64,000 nt of DNA from JACPPO01 sp965262505 (GTDB taxonomy: Bacteria > Acidobacteriota > Vicinamibacteria > Vicinamibacterales > UBA2999), in contig CBDHFM010000014.1 in NCBI GenBank assembly GCA_965262505.1, positions 1 through 64,000 of the forward strand, written 5' to 3'. Under the pieces are notes generated by a model. The model was not told where the DNA came from and did no database searches. It saw only the letters and a program-made list of their open reading frames with translations. Position 1 is the first letter of the stretch; each line of letters starts with the position of its first letter. Below, one piece after another: positions 26,523 to 35,488 of this stretch. The position numbers and the translations under genes are program-made.

Positions 26523-26813
26523 ATGGACGTCCTTCTCACCTATGACATCGCCGACACGGAAAAGTCAGGCGCGTCGAGGCTCAGGCGCGTCGCCCAGGTC
26601 TGTGAGAAGTACGGTCAGCGTGTGCAGTTTTCGGTCTTCGAGTGCCGGCTGTCCCCGGAGCGGTTGGCTCGGCTGATCGGCGAGGTTCAAGACGCCATCG
26701 ACAGCCATCGTGATTCAGTGATCGTGTACCGCTTCGCCGGAAAAATGGAAGATGCCAGACTCCGCTTCGGCCGAGGTCAGCATCACGAACTCGGCCAGCC
26801 CTGGGTGCTCTGA
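26523..26813 (+). CDS. cas2: Cas2
   Basis: A 96-residue Cas2 with LLTYDIADTEKSGASRLRRV at the N-terminus (conserved Asp after the first strand), VCEKYGQRVQFSVFECRL and VIVYRFAGKMEDARLRFGRG. The length is usual for the family. Three bases separate it from cas1. Partner of Cas1 in spacer acquisition. Confidence 0.9.
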   Translation: MDVLLTYDIADTEKSGASRLRRVAQVCEKYGQRVQFSVFECRLSPERLARLIGEVQDAIDSHRDSVIVYRFAGKMEDARLRFGRGQHHELGQPWVL

Positions 26814-27016
26814 CTCATCTGCGAACCCTCAGTGATTCTCGGAAACCGCGTGTGCTTGGCCGCGGTTCAGGCAGTCTCGACTGCTTGATCTGACCATTTT
26901 GACGGGGTATCGTCCGAAATCGCGTGAAATGGCCGCAAACACATCGGCGGCGAGGCTCCCGCACCCGTGGACGAGCGATGGTTTGTCCCGATATTGCCCT
27001 TTTGCAGAATTTAGCA
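26814..27016 (+). promoter_or_regulatory. CRISPR leader
   Basis: About 200 bases between cas2 and the first repeat, with no ORF. The array degenerates at its far end, which places the leader here. I see no convincing -10/-35 pair. The last 20 bases before the first repeat are AT-rich. Confidence 0.6.
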
Positions 27017-28882
27017 GTGTCGCCGGAGTTGACGCTCCGGCCTTCGTTGAGCGGACGAGACGATCAGCGCCTTGCTCAGCCGGGAGTTGTGTCGCCGGAG
27101 TTGACGCTCCGGCCTTCGTTGAGCGGCCAAGGTCCGCGACAAGCGCATCGCGGCGACCAAGGGTGTCGCCGGAGTTGACGCTCCGGCCTTCGTTGAGCGA
27201 TGGACTACGACGTGACGCGCACGGCCGGGTACCTGGTGTCGCCGGAGTTGACGCTCCGGCCTTCGTTGAGCGTTCCCACCGTGGATTCGACCCGTCGAAC
27301 GTGCTCGTGTCGCCGGAGTTGACGCTCCGGCCTTCGTTGAGCGTCGTCGCGGATGACCTGAATCCCGCCGCCCCACACCTTGTGTCGCCGGAGTTGACGC
27401 TCCGGCCTTCGTTGAGCGATTCTCCATATACCCTCCTTAGTTACCGTGATCTCAAGTGTCGCCGGAGTTGACGCTCCGGCCTTCGTTGAGCGAGGATTCA
27501 AAGGTCCACACTACGGTCTGCGCCATCAGGTGTCGCCGGAGTTGACGCTCCGGCCTTCGTTGAGCGTCCACTGGCCGCGTTTCGACGGCCTCACCTTCAC
27601 GTGTCGCCGGAGTTGACGCTCCGGCCTTCGTTGAGCGTGTCGCATCCTATGGTCGTATCTCAAGATGTCCCACGTGTCGCCGGAGTTGACGCTCCGGCCT
27701 TCGTTGAGCGGAGGATGACACGATTGACGACGTGAGCTTAGCCCGGTGTCGCCGGAGTTGACGCTCCGGCCTTCGTTGAGCGAACTTGGCTCGCGCGCGT
27801 GAGAATCCAACCGTGGTGTGTCGCCGGAGTTGACGCTCCGGCCTTCGTTGAGCGGACTCCAACCAACAGGTTGAACGTGGATAGGCAGGGGGTGTCGCCG
27901 GAGTTGACGCTCCGGCCTTCGTTGAGCGAGCCGATGCCACAAGAGGCGCTCGTGAAGCTGGCTGGTGTCGCCGGAGTTGACGCTCCGGCCTTCGTTGAGC
28001 GCACGCTCTTCCACACTTTCGCACCCCGCATGGTTCGGTGTCGCCGGAGTTGACGCTCCGGCCTTCGTTGAGCGGTATCTGGCGTCGCAGGAGATTTATG
28101 CCATCGTGTGCGCGTGTCGCCGGAGTTGACGCTCCGGCCTTCGTTGAGCGAGTGTGGTGTAGGACTTGGCGATGTTGCCTGGCGTGTGTCGCCGGAGTTG
28201 ACGCTCCGGCCTTCGTTGAGCGGTGCTGACGACACCAGCGAAGCCGACTGTTTTCAGTGTCGCCGGAGTTGACGCTCCGGCCTTCGTTGAGCGCCCGCGC
28301 TCCCCTACCGGGCCTGGGCCGAGCGTCACGTGTCGCCGGAGTTGACGCTCCGGCCTTCGTTGAGCGCCATATACTTTTACATACATATATAGGGGTATTA
28401 GCTGGTGTCGCCGGAGTTGACGCTCCGGCCTTCGTTGAGCGGGCCCGGAGTCGGACTTCATTGAGGGCACGCCGAAGGGTGTCGCCGGAGTTGACGCTCC
28501 GGCCTTCGTTGAGCGACCTACTGCGAGCGCCACCTGCTCTGCAAGGTTTGGGGTGTCGCCGGAGTTGACGCTCCGGCCTTCGTTGAGCGGCGAATGCGCT
28601 GAGGCGGTGCTGTAAGCGGTTGGGGAGTGTCGCCGGAGTTGACGCTCCGGCCTTCGTTGAGCGCTCGTGCAACAGTCCGGCGCGTCGGCGTTCATCGCGA
28701 GTGTCGCCGGAGTTGACGCTCCGGCCTTCGTTGAGCGTCGTTCACCTTCGGGGCCTTGATCGTCAGGATGTCAGGTGTCGCCGGAGTTGACGCTCCGGCC
28801 TTCGTTGAGCGCTCAAAATGAACATGGCTGGGCTCATGTGCTCGGCGTGTCGCCGGAGTTGACGCTCCGGCCTTCGTTGAGC
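27017..28882 (+). CRISPR. CRISPR array: 26 repeats, 25 spacers
   Basis: The repeat is 37 bases, begins GTGTCGCCGGAGTTGACGCT and ends CGTTGAGCG. Its GCCGGAG and CTCCGGC arms form a 7-bp stem around TTGACG. Repeats start at 27017, 27089, 27163 and 27236, then on to 28775 and 28847. All read identical except the last, which changes after position 36 (GAGC then TT). Spacers are 34-40 bases. One spacer (28367-28406, 40 bases) is notably AT-rich, and the rest have mixed composition. The repeat type and the adjacent cas genes fit type I-G. Confidence 0.97.
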
Positions 28883-28918
28883 TTGGGGCTAGATGGTAAA
28901 CGGGGCTACAGTGAAGCC

Positions 28919-29236
28919 ATGGAATCCGTGCCTCTAACCCGCGAAGCGGTGAGAGCCCGACTCGCTGCAGCCGAGCCCGACATCCGGGCACTTGGCGTAG
29001 CCAGGTTGGCTCTGTTCGGGTCGGTCGCGCGCGGCGCGGCGCGTCCCAACAGCGATGTCGACCTTTTGGTCCAGTTCTCGCCGGGCCAGAAGTCGTATGG
29101 GCGCTTCATCGCGCTGTCGGACCTGCTCGAGTCACTACTGCAGCGCCGGGTTGAGTTGGTTACCACCGAAGCGTTGTCCCCGTTTCTTGGTCCACGCATC
29201 TTGGCCGAAGCACAGGATGTCCTTCGAGCCGCGTGA
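28919..29236 (+). CDS. mntA: MntA-type nucleotidyltransferase antitoxin
   Basis: A 105-residue minimal nucleotidyltransferase. LALFGSVARGAARPNSDVDL near 33-52 holds the GSxxRG loop and the DxD metal pair, and VELVTTEALSP follows. It starts 36 bases after the CRISPR array and overlaps the HEPN gene by 20 bases. In MntA/HepT pairs it AMPylates the HEPN toxin to silence it. Confidence 0.8.
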   Translation: MESVPLTREAVRARLAAAEPDIRALGVARLALFGSVARGAARPNSDVDLLVQFSPGQKSYGRFIALSDLLESLLQRRVELVTTEALSPFLGPRILAEAQDVLRAA

Positions 29237-29552
29237 TTACCTTCGGCACATCCTGCTAGAGACTGAGTACCTCATCAGCCAGACGCCCGGTCTTTCTTTC
29301 GAGGCGTTCATTGCCAATCCAACGCTCAGTCGGGCCTTTGTTCGCAGTCTGGAAATCATCGGCGAGGCCGCGAAAAAGGTGCCAGGCGACCTTCGCGCCA
29401 GGTATCCCGACGTCGACTGGCGGGGCATGGCTGGAATGCGCGACCGCCTGATTCACGACTACTTCGGGGTGGACTACGAGCTGGTGTGGGACGTGGTGCA
29501 GCACCGGGTGCCAGAGGTACGGCGGCAAATGAAAACGATTCTCAAGGCATAG
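29217..29552 (+). CDS. hepT: HepT-type HEPN ribonuclease toxin
   Basis: A 111-residue DUF86/HEPN protein: YLRHILLETEYLISQTPGLS, then RSLEIIGEAAKKVP, then MRDRLIHDYFGVDYELVWDV, which contains the RxxxxH catalytic motif and the Tyr (HxY) that MntA modifies. The ATG at 29217 follows CAGG weakly and overlaps mntA. The pair looks intact. Confidence 0.8.
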   Translation: MSFEPRDYLRHILLETEYLISQTPGLSFEAFIANPTLSRAFVRSLEIIGEAAKKVPGDLRARYPDVDWRGMAGMRDRLIHDYFGVDYELVWDVVQHRVPEVRRQMKTILKA

Positions 29553-29650
29553 CGGCCGCGGGCGACGGAAAGGCCAACCTGGTCGTCTCCGGTGACAAGA
29601 AACACATGCTCGCCATTGGAAAGGTCAAAGGCATCCGTACTTGTCACTGT
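29553..29650 (+). pseudogene. PIN-domain toxin C-terminal fragment
   Basis: Directly after hepT the frame reads GDGKANLVVSGDKKHMLAIG then KVKGI, the late part of a COG1569-type PIN toxin (SGDKKHxLALG). It then shifts frame around 29635. No N-terminus is present. Confidence 0.5.
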
Positions 29651-29653
29651 CAC

Positions 29654-29863
29654 TCAGTGCTCACGCCTGCCAGACTCGACGGTAATCCATTCCATCCGCT
29701 CCAGGTCGATGTCACGCTGCACTGCCCGGAGTCGTGTGATCACTACTGGCTCGATCGGAATGGCAGCATAGAGGGTGCGGTAGATAACAAGTCGAGGCAC
29801 GTCGCCTCGGGTCGGTTCCAAGACGGCAACAGCGCTGATCGACGTGTTCACATCATCCGTCAT
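29654..29863 (-). CDS. Small protein, unknown
   Basis: A 69-residue ORF starting MTDDVNTSISAVAVLE, with VPRLVIYRTLYAAIPIEPVV in the middle and LERMEWITVESGRREH at the end. GGAAAGGAG ends directly at the ATG, too close for a good ribosome-binding site. It lies among relics. No family recognised; it may not be a gene. Confidence 0.3.
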   Translation of the reverse strand: MTDDVNTSISAVAVLEPTRGDVPRLVIYRTLYAAIPIEPVVITRLRAVQRDIDLERMEWITVESGRREH

Positions 29864-29943
29864 CTCCTTTCCGTGCGTGTCCTTCTCCCCGAAGAACTCA
29901 CGGAACGATGCGCGATGGCCGCTTTGCTGTCTAGCCGCGTCCA

Positions 29944-30022
29944 GGCTATGCCCGCGTCTCAAAGGCGGACGGCTCTCAGTCGCTGGACCTGCCGCGCGAC
30001 GCGCTGCGGGCCGACGGTGCGA
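29944..30022 (+). pseudogene. Serine resolvase N-terminal fragment
   Basis: Reads GYARVSKADGSQSLDLPRDA then LRADGA, the first residues of the resolvase also found broken at 42.1 and 54.1 kb. The start codon and everything beyond about residue 30 are gone. Confidence 0.65.
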
Positions 30023-30107
30023 TGTGTGAGCGGTGCCAAGGTAGACGGGTAATCGATCTTTAGGGCCAACAGATTTGAGCGTCTACAAGGTCGGAGGGGT
30101 TGGCGAA

Positions 30108-30653
30108 ATGCAGGACTACGACGAGAACCTCGAGGTCGTTCGGCTGCTGATTAGCGGGGCGTCAGAGACACTCCAAGGCTATAACTTTTTCTGGATCAAG
30201 GCCGTGGAAGGATTTAATCCGAAGAAGCATTGCATGGAGTGCATCCGAGGCGGATGGAAGCTAAGCGGGCTGAACAAAATGAAACTGAACCAGTCCGTAG
30301 AACTCAGGATGAAGCGGGATGTGGGGTATATCTGTGGAGGAACGTCCCGTTATGCGAGGAACTCCCACCCCGGCCCGCAGCCTCATGAGTTTCCCATGCC
30401 TGGAGGGGCGATCACGTATACCAAGAACCTCCACTTGCCGTTTGAGAAAGCGCCTGGGCATGTCGAGAAGGTGACGCTCGTCGAAGGCCAGACACTCACC
30501 CTGTTGAATGGGCGGCGGCTTGACTTCCCATCTTTGCCGAAGGGGTGGGCCGGACTCGGAGACGAATTCACGACCTGCCGGAACTTCCAGTTCGCCGTTC
30601 ACCGTTTCGGAGTCTCGGAGCAGACGGTTCGGGCGGCGCACAATGAAGCGTAA
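30108..30653 (+). CDS. Hypothetical protein
   Basis: A 181-residue soluble protein. The ATG at 30108 follows GGAGG by 10 bases; a TTG at 30075 is the alternative. Cys occurs in KHCMECIRGGWK and YICGGTSRYARN, perhaps a metal or disulfide site. FPMPGGAITYTKNLHLPFEK and VTLVEGQTLTLLNGRRLDFP suggest a mostly beta structure. No family recognised. It stands alone, between resolvase and LuxR-type relics. Confidence 0.55.
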   Translation: MQDYDENLEVVRLLISGASETLQGYNFFWIKAVEGFNPKKHCMECIRGGWKLSGLNKMKLNQSVELRMKRDVGYICGGTSRYARNSHPGPQPHEFPMPGGAITYTKNLHLPFEKAPGHVEKVTLVEGQTLTLLNGRRLDFPSLPKGWAGLGDEFTTCRNFQFAVHRFGVSEQTVRAAHNEA

Positions 30654-30781
30654 ACGAGACCGGTTCGTTCTCTCTGGGCCCCTCCAGGCTCGCCATCACT
30701 TCACTCAGCTCGACCAGATGACGCAGCGCGTTCGCCGCTACGACACGCGGCGGCGCGCGTCGGACGGCGCCTTCGCCCACC

Positions 30782-30807
30782 TGTCGTAAACGACCGTTTG
30801 CGATACA
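30782..30807. repeat. 26-bp palindrome, copy 1
   Basis: TGTCGTAAACG, AC, then CGTTTGCGATACA: two arms in inverted orientation around the centre. Related copies lie at 38995-39020, 42050-42075, 54101-54126 and 55197-55222. Copies 3 and 4 abut the ATG of resolvase pseudogenes, so it may be the recombinase's crossover or operator site. Confidence 0.75.
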
Positions 30808-30867
30808 TGCGGCCAGACGACTCGTCCTTGATGATGGCAACCGCATGACCAGTGTGTTCGGGTGGGC

Positions 30868-31785
30868 ATGAGCGAGCCGCGCGCGTTCGAGTGCGTCGTG
30901 GCGTCGTTGTACGACGCCATGCTCGACGAGACCCGCTGGCCGGCCACCTCGGCCCTGATTGACGAGGCCTGCGGCATCGCGGGCAATGCCCTCCTGGTCG
31001 GCGAAGGCCCGCCGGACGACATCCGCGTCACCTTCGTCGGGCTCTACTACCGGGGGCACCGCCGCACCGATCTGGAGCGTGAGTACCTCGACGTCTACCA
31101 TCCTATCAACGAAGGCATCCCGCGCCTGCGGCAACTGCCCGACGGCCAACTGGTGCCGATCAAAGACCTGTACACGGCCGAGGAGCGGACTACCTCGCGT
31201 GCCTACAACGAGGCCTTACGCCGGGGCCAGTATCAGCAGGGTGTGAACGTGCGCCTGGCTGGGCCGGCGGGCTCCCTCATGACCTGGTCGCTCGCGGATC
31301 CGGTCGCCTCGGCGGGCTGGGGGTCGTCGCAGATCGCGATGGTCCGGCGGCTCACGCCCCACATCCGACAATTCATCCGTGTCCGGCAGGCGCTGGTCCG
31401 CGCCCAAGCGGGGGACACGACCGTGACCGCCCTGCTCGAGACCCCTCGGATCGGCGTCGTCCACCTGGACCGGCGCGGGCGGATTCTGGCGGTGAATGAC
31501 CGTGCCCTGAGCCTCCTCCGACAGGGTGAGTGGTTGTCGGATGTGGAGGCGTGCGCCCGTATCGTGCTCGCCGCCGAGGCCGACACGATGACGCCGGCAG
31601 ACCTAAACGAGGCGCAGCGCTGCGCACGGGAGTTGGAAGCTGCCAGCGACGCCCACGGCTACTTCGGGCGCACCAGCCGCGGCCTGGTGGTCGGGGGGGC
31701 CCCCCACTCGCCCGACTGCACCAGGTCGAGTACCGCGCGCGCCGCTGGCGACACGCCCCCATCACCACGCAACCGTTTGAGGTAG
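30868..31785 (+). pseudogene. LuxR-type regulator, HTH domain missing
   Basis: Residues 1 to about 275 match the N-terminal part of LuxR/PAS-type regulators: AFECVVASLYDAMLDETRWP, LRQLPDGQLVPIKDLYTAEE, then IGVVHLDRRGRILAVNDRAL. These proteins normally end in a LuxR HTH at about 320-380 residues. Here homology stops near 31690, and the remaining 30 codons are the antisense of the next gene. Without its DNA-binding domain it is probably inactive. Confidence 0.6.
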
Positions 31786-32423
31786 AAAACCGGGGAAGTT
31801 TGGGATGCTCCCCACTTCTGGAGCGCGTCCCGTGGCGGTGCCCCGAGCGCGAAGATTGCCACCGGAGCCAGCTCCTTGAGCGACGGCTCGACAAGCTCGC
31901 GCCAGCCAACCTTCCACGCCTTCCTCGGTGGTGTGAGGTTATCCAGAGTCCGATATGGCACTAGGTTCATGAACGCGAAGTGGTTCAGCGTCCGCCGCCG
32001 CGTGGCAGCGAGTGTCTCATTTACGAGAATTCCTATTGGCCAGGTCAACATCACATCGGCCACGGCGCGATTAGCGCGCTCGAAGGCCTGCCGCCGTGCG
32101 GCTGGCGGCGCGGCCAGAAATGCCCGGAGTGCCAGATACACCGCTTGGTTCGCCATGACGCGATCAGGCTGATCCGCCGCCGTTCCGCCGCCGCCAGGGT
32201 TAATGGCCAGCAGGAGCGGATCCTGGCCTGGGCGAAACCCGGTGCCAAGGTAGCCACAAAATGGCGTCCGCGCGTCGTCAAGATGAGACGTCGGCATCCA
32301 CCGATCGGCACCCACCGACCCGAAGAACGCCACGCGATCGAGCCGTGCGGCAGCCTGCCACAACCGCGCGAGGCGATCTCTGGTCCAGGTGGCATCCTGT
32401 GGATCCGTCTCGTTCTCGTTCAT
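31659..32423 (-). CDS. Uracil-DNA-glycosylase-fold-like protein
   Basis: A 254-residue protein. LLLAINPGGGGTAADQPDRV near 70 resembles the NPG motif of UDG-superfamily enzymes, HFAFMNLVPYRTLDNLTPPR lies near 145, and a late VAIFALGAPPRDALQKWG near 190 gives the alternating strand pattern. The typical HPS motif near the end is not clear, so catalytic activity is uncertain. Its 3' end overlaps the tail of the truncated LuxR-type gene on the other strand. Confidence 0.45.
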   Translation of the reverse strand: MNENETDPQDATWTRDRLARLWQAAARLDRVAFFGSVGADRWMPTSHLDDARTPFCGYLGTGFRPGQDPLLLAINPGGGGTAADQPDRVMANQAVYLALRAFLAAPPAARRQAFERANRAVADVMLTWPIGILVNETLAATRRRTLNHFAFMNLVPYRTLDNLTPPRKAWKVGWRELVEPSLKELAPVAIFALGAPPRDALQKWGASQTSPVFYLKRLRGDGGVSPAARAVLDLVQSGEWGAPPTTRPRLVRPK

Positions 32424-32429
32424 CGTTTC

Positions 32430-32530
32430 CCCTTCGGACTACTCGCTCTTGTTCCGTGATGTCGAAGAGCCGCTTACCGAGTGCGGCCTGGAGGTGGACC
32501 ACACGACGATCTGGCGCTGGAAAGCATTTG
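32430..32530 (+). pseudogene. IS6-family transposase N-terminal fragment
   Basis: Reads YSLLFRDVEEPLTECGLEVD then HTTIWRWKAF, matching the early SYRDLEEMxxERGxxVDHTTIYRW of IS6 transposases, such as the one at 52.2-52.9 kb. The rest is missing. Confidence 0.6.
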
Positions 32531-32681
32531 GCGTGTTCCGAGGAATGTGTCTGGTTGATGTATGCCCTAGCCTCACGTCAGGGATGGGGCGCGGATGAGT
32601 CAGAATAGAGTTCAAATTTTGATTAATGGACATATCCAGTCCAAGGTCTAGAGTTTTTTCTGACAGGCTGGATTCAGGCGT

Positions 32682-32933
32682 TCAGGCCCTTTTTTTTGCT
32701 GTCGACGATGCACCGGGAGCTGCTCGCCGCCGGTCCGGCGACCGGCCAAAGAGGCCGTCGGGTGTGAGCACCAGAAAACCAGAATCCTCCAACGCTTGCA
32801 GAACAGCCACGGCCTGGGTGCGGGGGAGGTCCAGCAACTCCGCCGCCTCCCCAGCTGTCAGAAGGAGGGTTGGGGTCTCGAGATACTCGGCTCGTAACAA
32901 CGCAAGCGCCGCGTCGACGCGTTCGGACAACAT
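32682..32933 (-). CDS. Small winged-helix-like protein
   Basis: An 83-residue ORF: MLSERVDAALALLRAEYLET, then LTAGEAAELLDLPRTQAVAV then LQALEDSGFLVLTPDGLFGR, which reads as a helix-turn-helix plus wing, then a basic tail. Its leader and first 15 codons are duplicated at about 17.2 kb. It could be a regulator of a lost neighbour gene. Confidence 0.45.
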   Translation of the reverse strand: MLSERVDAALALLRAEYLETPTLLLTAGEAAELLDLPRTQAVAVLQALEDSGFLVLTPDGLFGRSPDRRRAAPGASSTAKKRA

Positions 32934-32959
32934 GGGGTCTCGGGTTGGGCCAGTTAGGT

Positions 32960-33369
32960 TACGCTTCTTGCTCTTGCCTTAGCAAGCAGGTGAAAGTCTC
33001 GGAGTACCCGGTGACGCACGACCGTCCGGCATCACGCCTCACGGCGCGGCAGATTCGGCGCACCGTCAAAGCTTCGCCTGCTGGCAGGCTCGTCTCGGCC
33101 GAAACGTGGCTGCCTCGTCGGCCGCCGACGGCGGGGTTTGGCCATCGTCCAGGGATTCGCCGGACCACGGTTGCTCGACGCGGCGGCGTCAACGTGGCAT
33201 GCAAGAGATGCGCGATACACTCGAGGTGTCCTTGCGTGGCCATCTGTGGCTTGGGCCTCCAGACGCCCAGTGCGTAGCCGCTGACAGAAATAACACCTTA
33301 TTCACAAGTCACACGCATAATCTGGTGGGTGCATGACAGCACGAGCCCTGCCGGGCAGGACAAGCCCTG
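32960..33369. other. Stretch without a supported gene
   Basis: About 410 bases. Short ORFs on both strands have no family features. A likely ribosome-binding region for the next gene (GGCAGGACAAGCCCTG) is the only visible structure. Confidence 0.3.
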
Positions 33370-33795
33370 ATGCCTGAGACGTTTCACGTATCGCTACCGG
33401 CGCGCTTGTCGAAGATCCGCGAATTGTCACGCATGGTGGAGGAGTTCGGGGACGCCAACGGCCTGTCCCAACAGCGAGTCTTCGTCATGAACCTGGCGCT
33501 CGACGAACTAATCGCTAACACCGTGATGCACGGCCTTCAAGACGTGCCCACGGAGTTTGACATCACGCTGCAGATCCACGCTGACAGGCTGGTCCTGATC
33601 ATGGAAGACAACGGACGGCCGTTCGATCCAATGCAGGGCAGGCCGGCCGACGTCACATCGTCGCTGGAGGATCGGGCCGTCGGCGGCCTGGGGCTCCACC
33701 TGATCAAGACGTTCGCCAACCGCCTCTCGTACGAGTTCGTGAACGGCCGGAATCGGGTGACCATGGAACACGATCTCTCGCCGTCGTCGGACTGA
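33370..33795 (+). CDS. RsbW/SpoIIAB-like anti-sigma factor kinase
   Basis: A 141-residue HATPase_c_2 protein. The N box is LALDELIANTVMHG near 38-51, the G1 box is MEDNGRPFDPMQGRP near 78, and the G2 box is AVGGLGLHLIKTFANRLSYE near 105. Such small kinases bind a sigma factor and phosphorylate a STAS antagonist. No STAS or sigma gene lies beside it, so it may be a detached member of a partner-switching pathway. Confidence 0.8.
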   Translation: MPETFHVSLPARLSKIRELSRMVEEFGDANGLSQQRVFVMNLALDELIANTVMHGLQDVPTEFDITLQIHADRLVLIMEDNGRPFDPMQGRPADVTSSLEDRAVGGLGLHLIKTFANRLSYEFVNGRNRVTMEHDLSPSSD

Positions 33796-33907
33796 CCCCC
33801 ACCACGACGGTCTGCGCGAAGCAGCACTGATTCGCGTCCGGCTGCCACTCGGCAGCGGCGGTCGTGGTGACGGCCTATCGACCGGACTCCACGAGAGAGG
33901 ACGAGAC

Positions 33908-34211
33908 GTGGCGAAGAAGACAACCATGACCACGACATTGACCACGCGACTCATCCGTGAAGGCAACTTCGTCGCCGAGGTGGACGTACACCTCGTTGAG
34001 GAGGAAGGCGGCTGGTCACCGTACATCTTTTCTGGAGGACGCAGGCAAGCTCGATGCGGTCAGGGACTCACCGGTTTTTGCCAACATACATGTCGACTTC
34101 GCGAACGACTCTAGCTGGACGCCGTTCGTGGGTACCGGCGCCGGCATGGCCCGTACCTGTCTGCTCTACAGCCGGCGTCTGGTGCGCAAGCCCCTTGCCC
34201 AGGGGTACTAA
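33908..34211 (+). pseudogene. Chimera of an antitoxin-like gene and an outer-membrane protein fragment
   Basis: The first 40 codons (TTLTTRLIREGNFVAEVDVH then LVEEEGGWSPY) match small antitoxin-like proteins. A one-base shift near 34023 is needed to continue with LEDAGKLDAVRDS. The sequence then turns into VFANIHVDFANDSSWTPFVG then TGAGMA, part of an outer-membrane beta barrel also seen as a relic at 47.6-47.9 kb. Two unrelated genes are joined and broken here. Confidence 0.55.
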
Positions 34212-34313
34212 AACGTGGAGCTGCCGCTCACCGGCGCTGACCGGCCGGCGGCGGCGGCCGGCACGCTGCCTTTTCTGCGGAAGAGTAGATTCAGTGTGCG
34301 CGCCGCCGGCGAT

Positions 34314-34508
34314 GCTGCCGAGCGAGTAGGCTTGGACCAGTGACCAGTTGGATCATCATCGCGTTGCTGGTGGGGATCGCTGCCGAGCGAGTAGGCTTGG
34401 ACCAGTGACCAGTTGGATCATCATCGCGTTGCTGGTGGGGATCGCTGCCGAGCGAGTAGGCTTGGACCAGTGACCAGTTGGATCATCATCGCGTTGCTGG
34501 TGGGGATC
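34314..34508 (+). repeat. Three tandem 65-bp repeats
   Basis: Three consecutive exact copies starting at 34314, 34379 and 34444, each beginning GCTGCCGAGCGAGTAGG. Each copy holds a GTG that starts VTSWIIIALLVGIAA; in the first two, the frame ends after 22 residues with a TGA that overlaps the next GTG (GTGA). Confidence 0.9.
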
Positions 34509-34631
34509 GCTGCCGTCGGACTCGTGGTGACGCGTGCCCGTCGTTCGCGAGCCGGCACGCTGTTCGAGCTTGGCGCGGTGAGCCAGACGTGGATCGCGGA
34601 GCAGCGATGCGATAAACGCCTGGATCAGTAG
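34470..34631 (+). CDS. 53-residue single-pass membrane protein
   Basis: Starts at the GTG in the third repeat unit and reads VTSWIIIALLVGIAAVGLVV followed by TRARRSRAGTLFELGAVSQT and a charged end. One N-terminal membrane anchor, then a basic cytoplasmic tail. The two upstream repeat units encode the same anchor with a short ERVGLDQ end. No family recognised. Confidence 0.4.
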   Translation: MTSWIIIALLVGIAAVGLVVTRARRSRAGTLFELGAVSQTWIAEQRCDKRLDQ

Positions 34632-35102
34632 TCTCGGGCGCCGCGGCAGTCGCCTTGGCGTTGTTGCGCGAATCGTCACTGGCCCGCACGATGCCAACCG
34701 ACAGGGTCCTCACCGGCCGATGCGATTGAGTCCACGCTACCACTGCCAGTTTGGAAAGTGTGTTTTTAACTGTTCAACCGTCTCCCATTGCTGCGTTGCT
34801 CAATGGCGTGCCGCTACAGTGGTCTCACGCGGTACATCCAGAGCTTCTCCGAGCGCCTCTCCGAGCTCACTAACGGCGCGCGGGCGTCCCTGTTGGCCGC
34901 GCTCATAGCCCCTGACGAACACGACGACTGCCTCCGCTTCAACAACTGCTCCTGAGCATGGCGGTGATCGGGGGGGGGTGGCTGTCGGCGCACTGGCGGC
35001 GGTGTTGACGACTCAAGCCGGCCGGTGGCTGTGGGGCACCTTCCTCGCCATCCTCAGCTTCGGGTGGAATAGGTTGGCCGCGTGGTGAAACGCGTTGTGA
35101 AC
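34632..35102. other. Stretch without a supported gene
   Basis: About 470 bases. Contains a G9 run near 34970 and short ORFs without family features. Nothing recognised. Confidence 0.3.
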
Positions 35103-35318
35103 TTAGGCAGGCACGACGATGTACTCAGCGAACGACGTGGACGCGGGAACGGGTTGCTTGTCTTCAAGGAGACCTTCGACGTGCAACTGGATTGCCTCGT
35201 ACATCCGTCGTTCGGTTTCTTCTCGGGTTTCGCCAGTTGCGACACAACCCGGCAGATCCGGTGAGTACGCGGAGAAGTTGTCGCCGGCGTTCTCGATCAC
35301 GATGAGGAAGCGATGCAT
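35103..35318 (-). CDS. hicB: HicB-family antitoxin
   Basis: A 71-residue HicB: MHRFLIVIENAGDNFSAYSP then DLPGCVATGETREETERRMY, the classic pattern, and SFAEYIVVPA at the end. The ATG overlaps the hicA stop (TGATG on the minus strand). The antitoxin is intact although its toxin gene is split, so it may persist as an orphan. Confidence 0.8.
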   Translation of the reverse strand: MHRFLIVIENAGDNFSAYSPDLPGCVATGETREETERRMYEAIQLHVEGLLEDKQPVPASTSFAEYIVVPA

Positions 35319-35488
35319 CACGACTCCTTGAGTCCCGCCTGTTTCAGAATGCTGTTGTACGTGCCTGGTGCCAAGCCGTCCGACAGCCGTCCCGCGATCG
35401 TTACCCGTCCGGTCTTCATCTGGTGCTTGAACTGACGGTGGCTGCCTTTGGTGGTCACCTTCCGCCCAGCCATCGGCTTCGATCAGCT

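Noticed and set aside
28367..28406. AT-rich spacer as a possible promoter within the array
   Set aside because: It is bounded by exact repeats like every other spacer; no -10/-35 pair at proper spacing is visible.
26899..28991. Many ORFs on both strands through the CRISPR array with repeated STKAGASTPAT or VAGVDAPAFVER peptides
   Set aside because: They are translations of the 37-base repeats in several frames, not genes.
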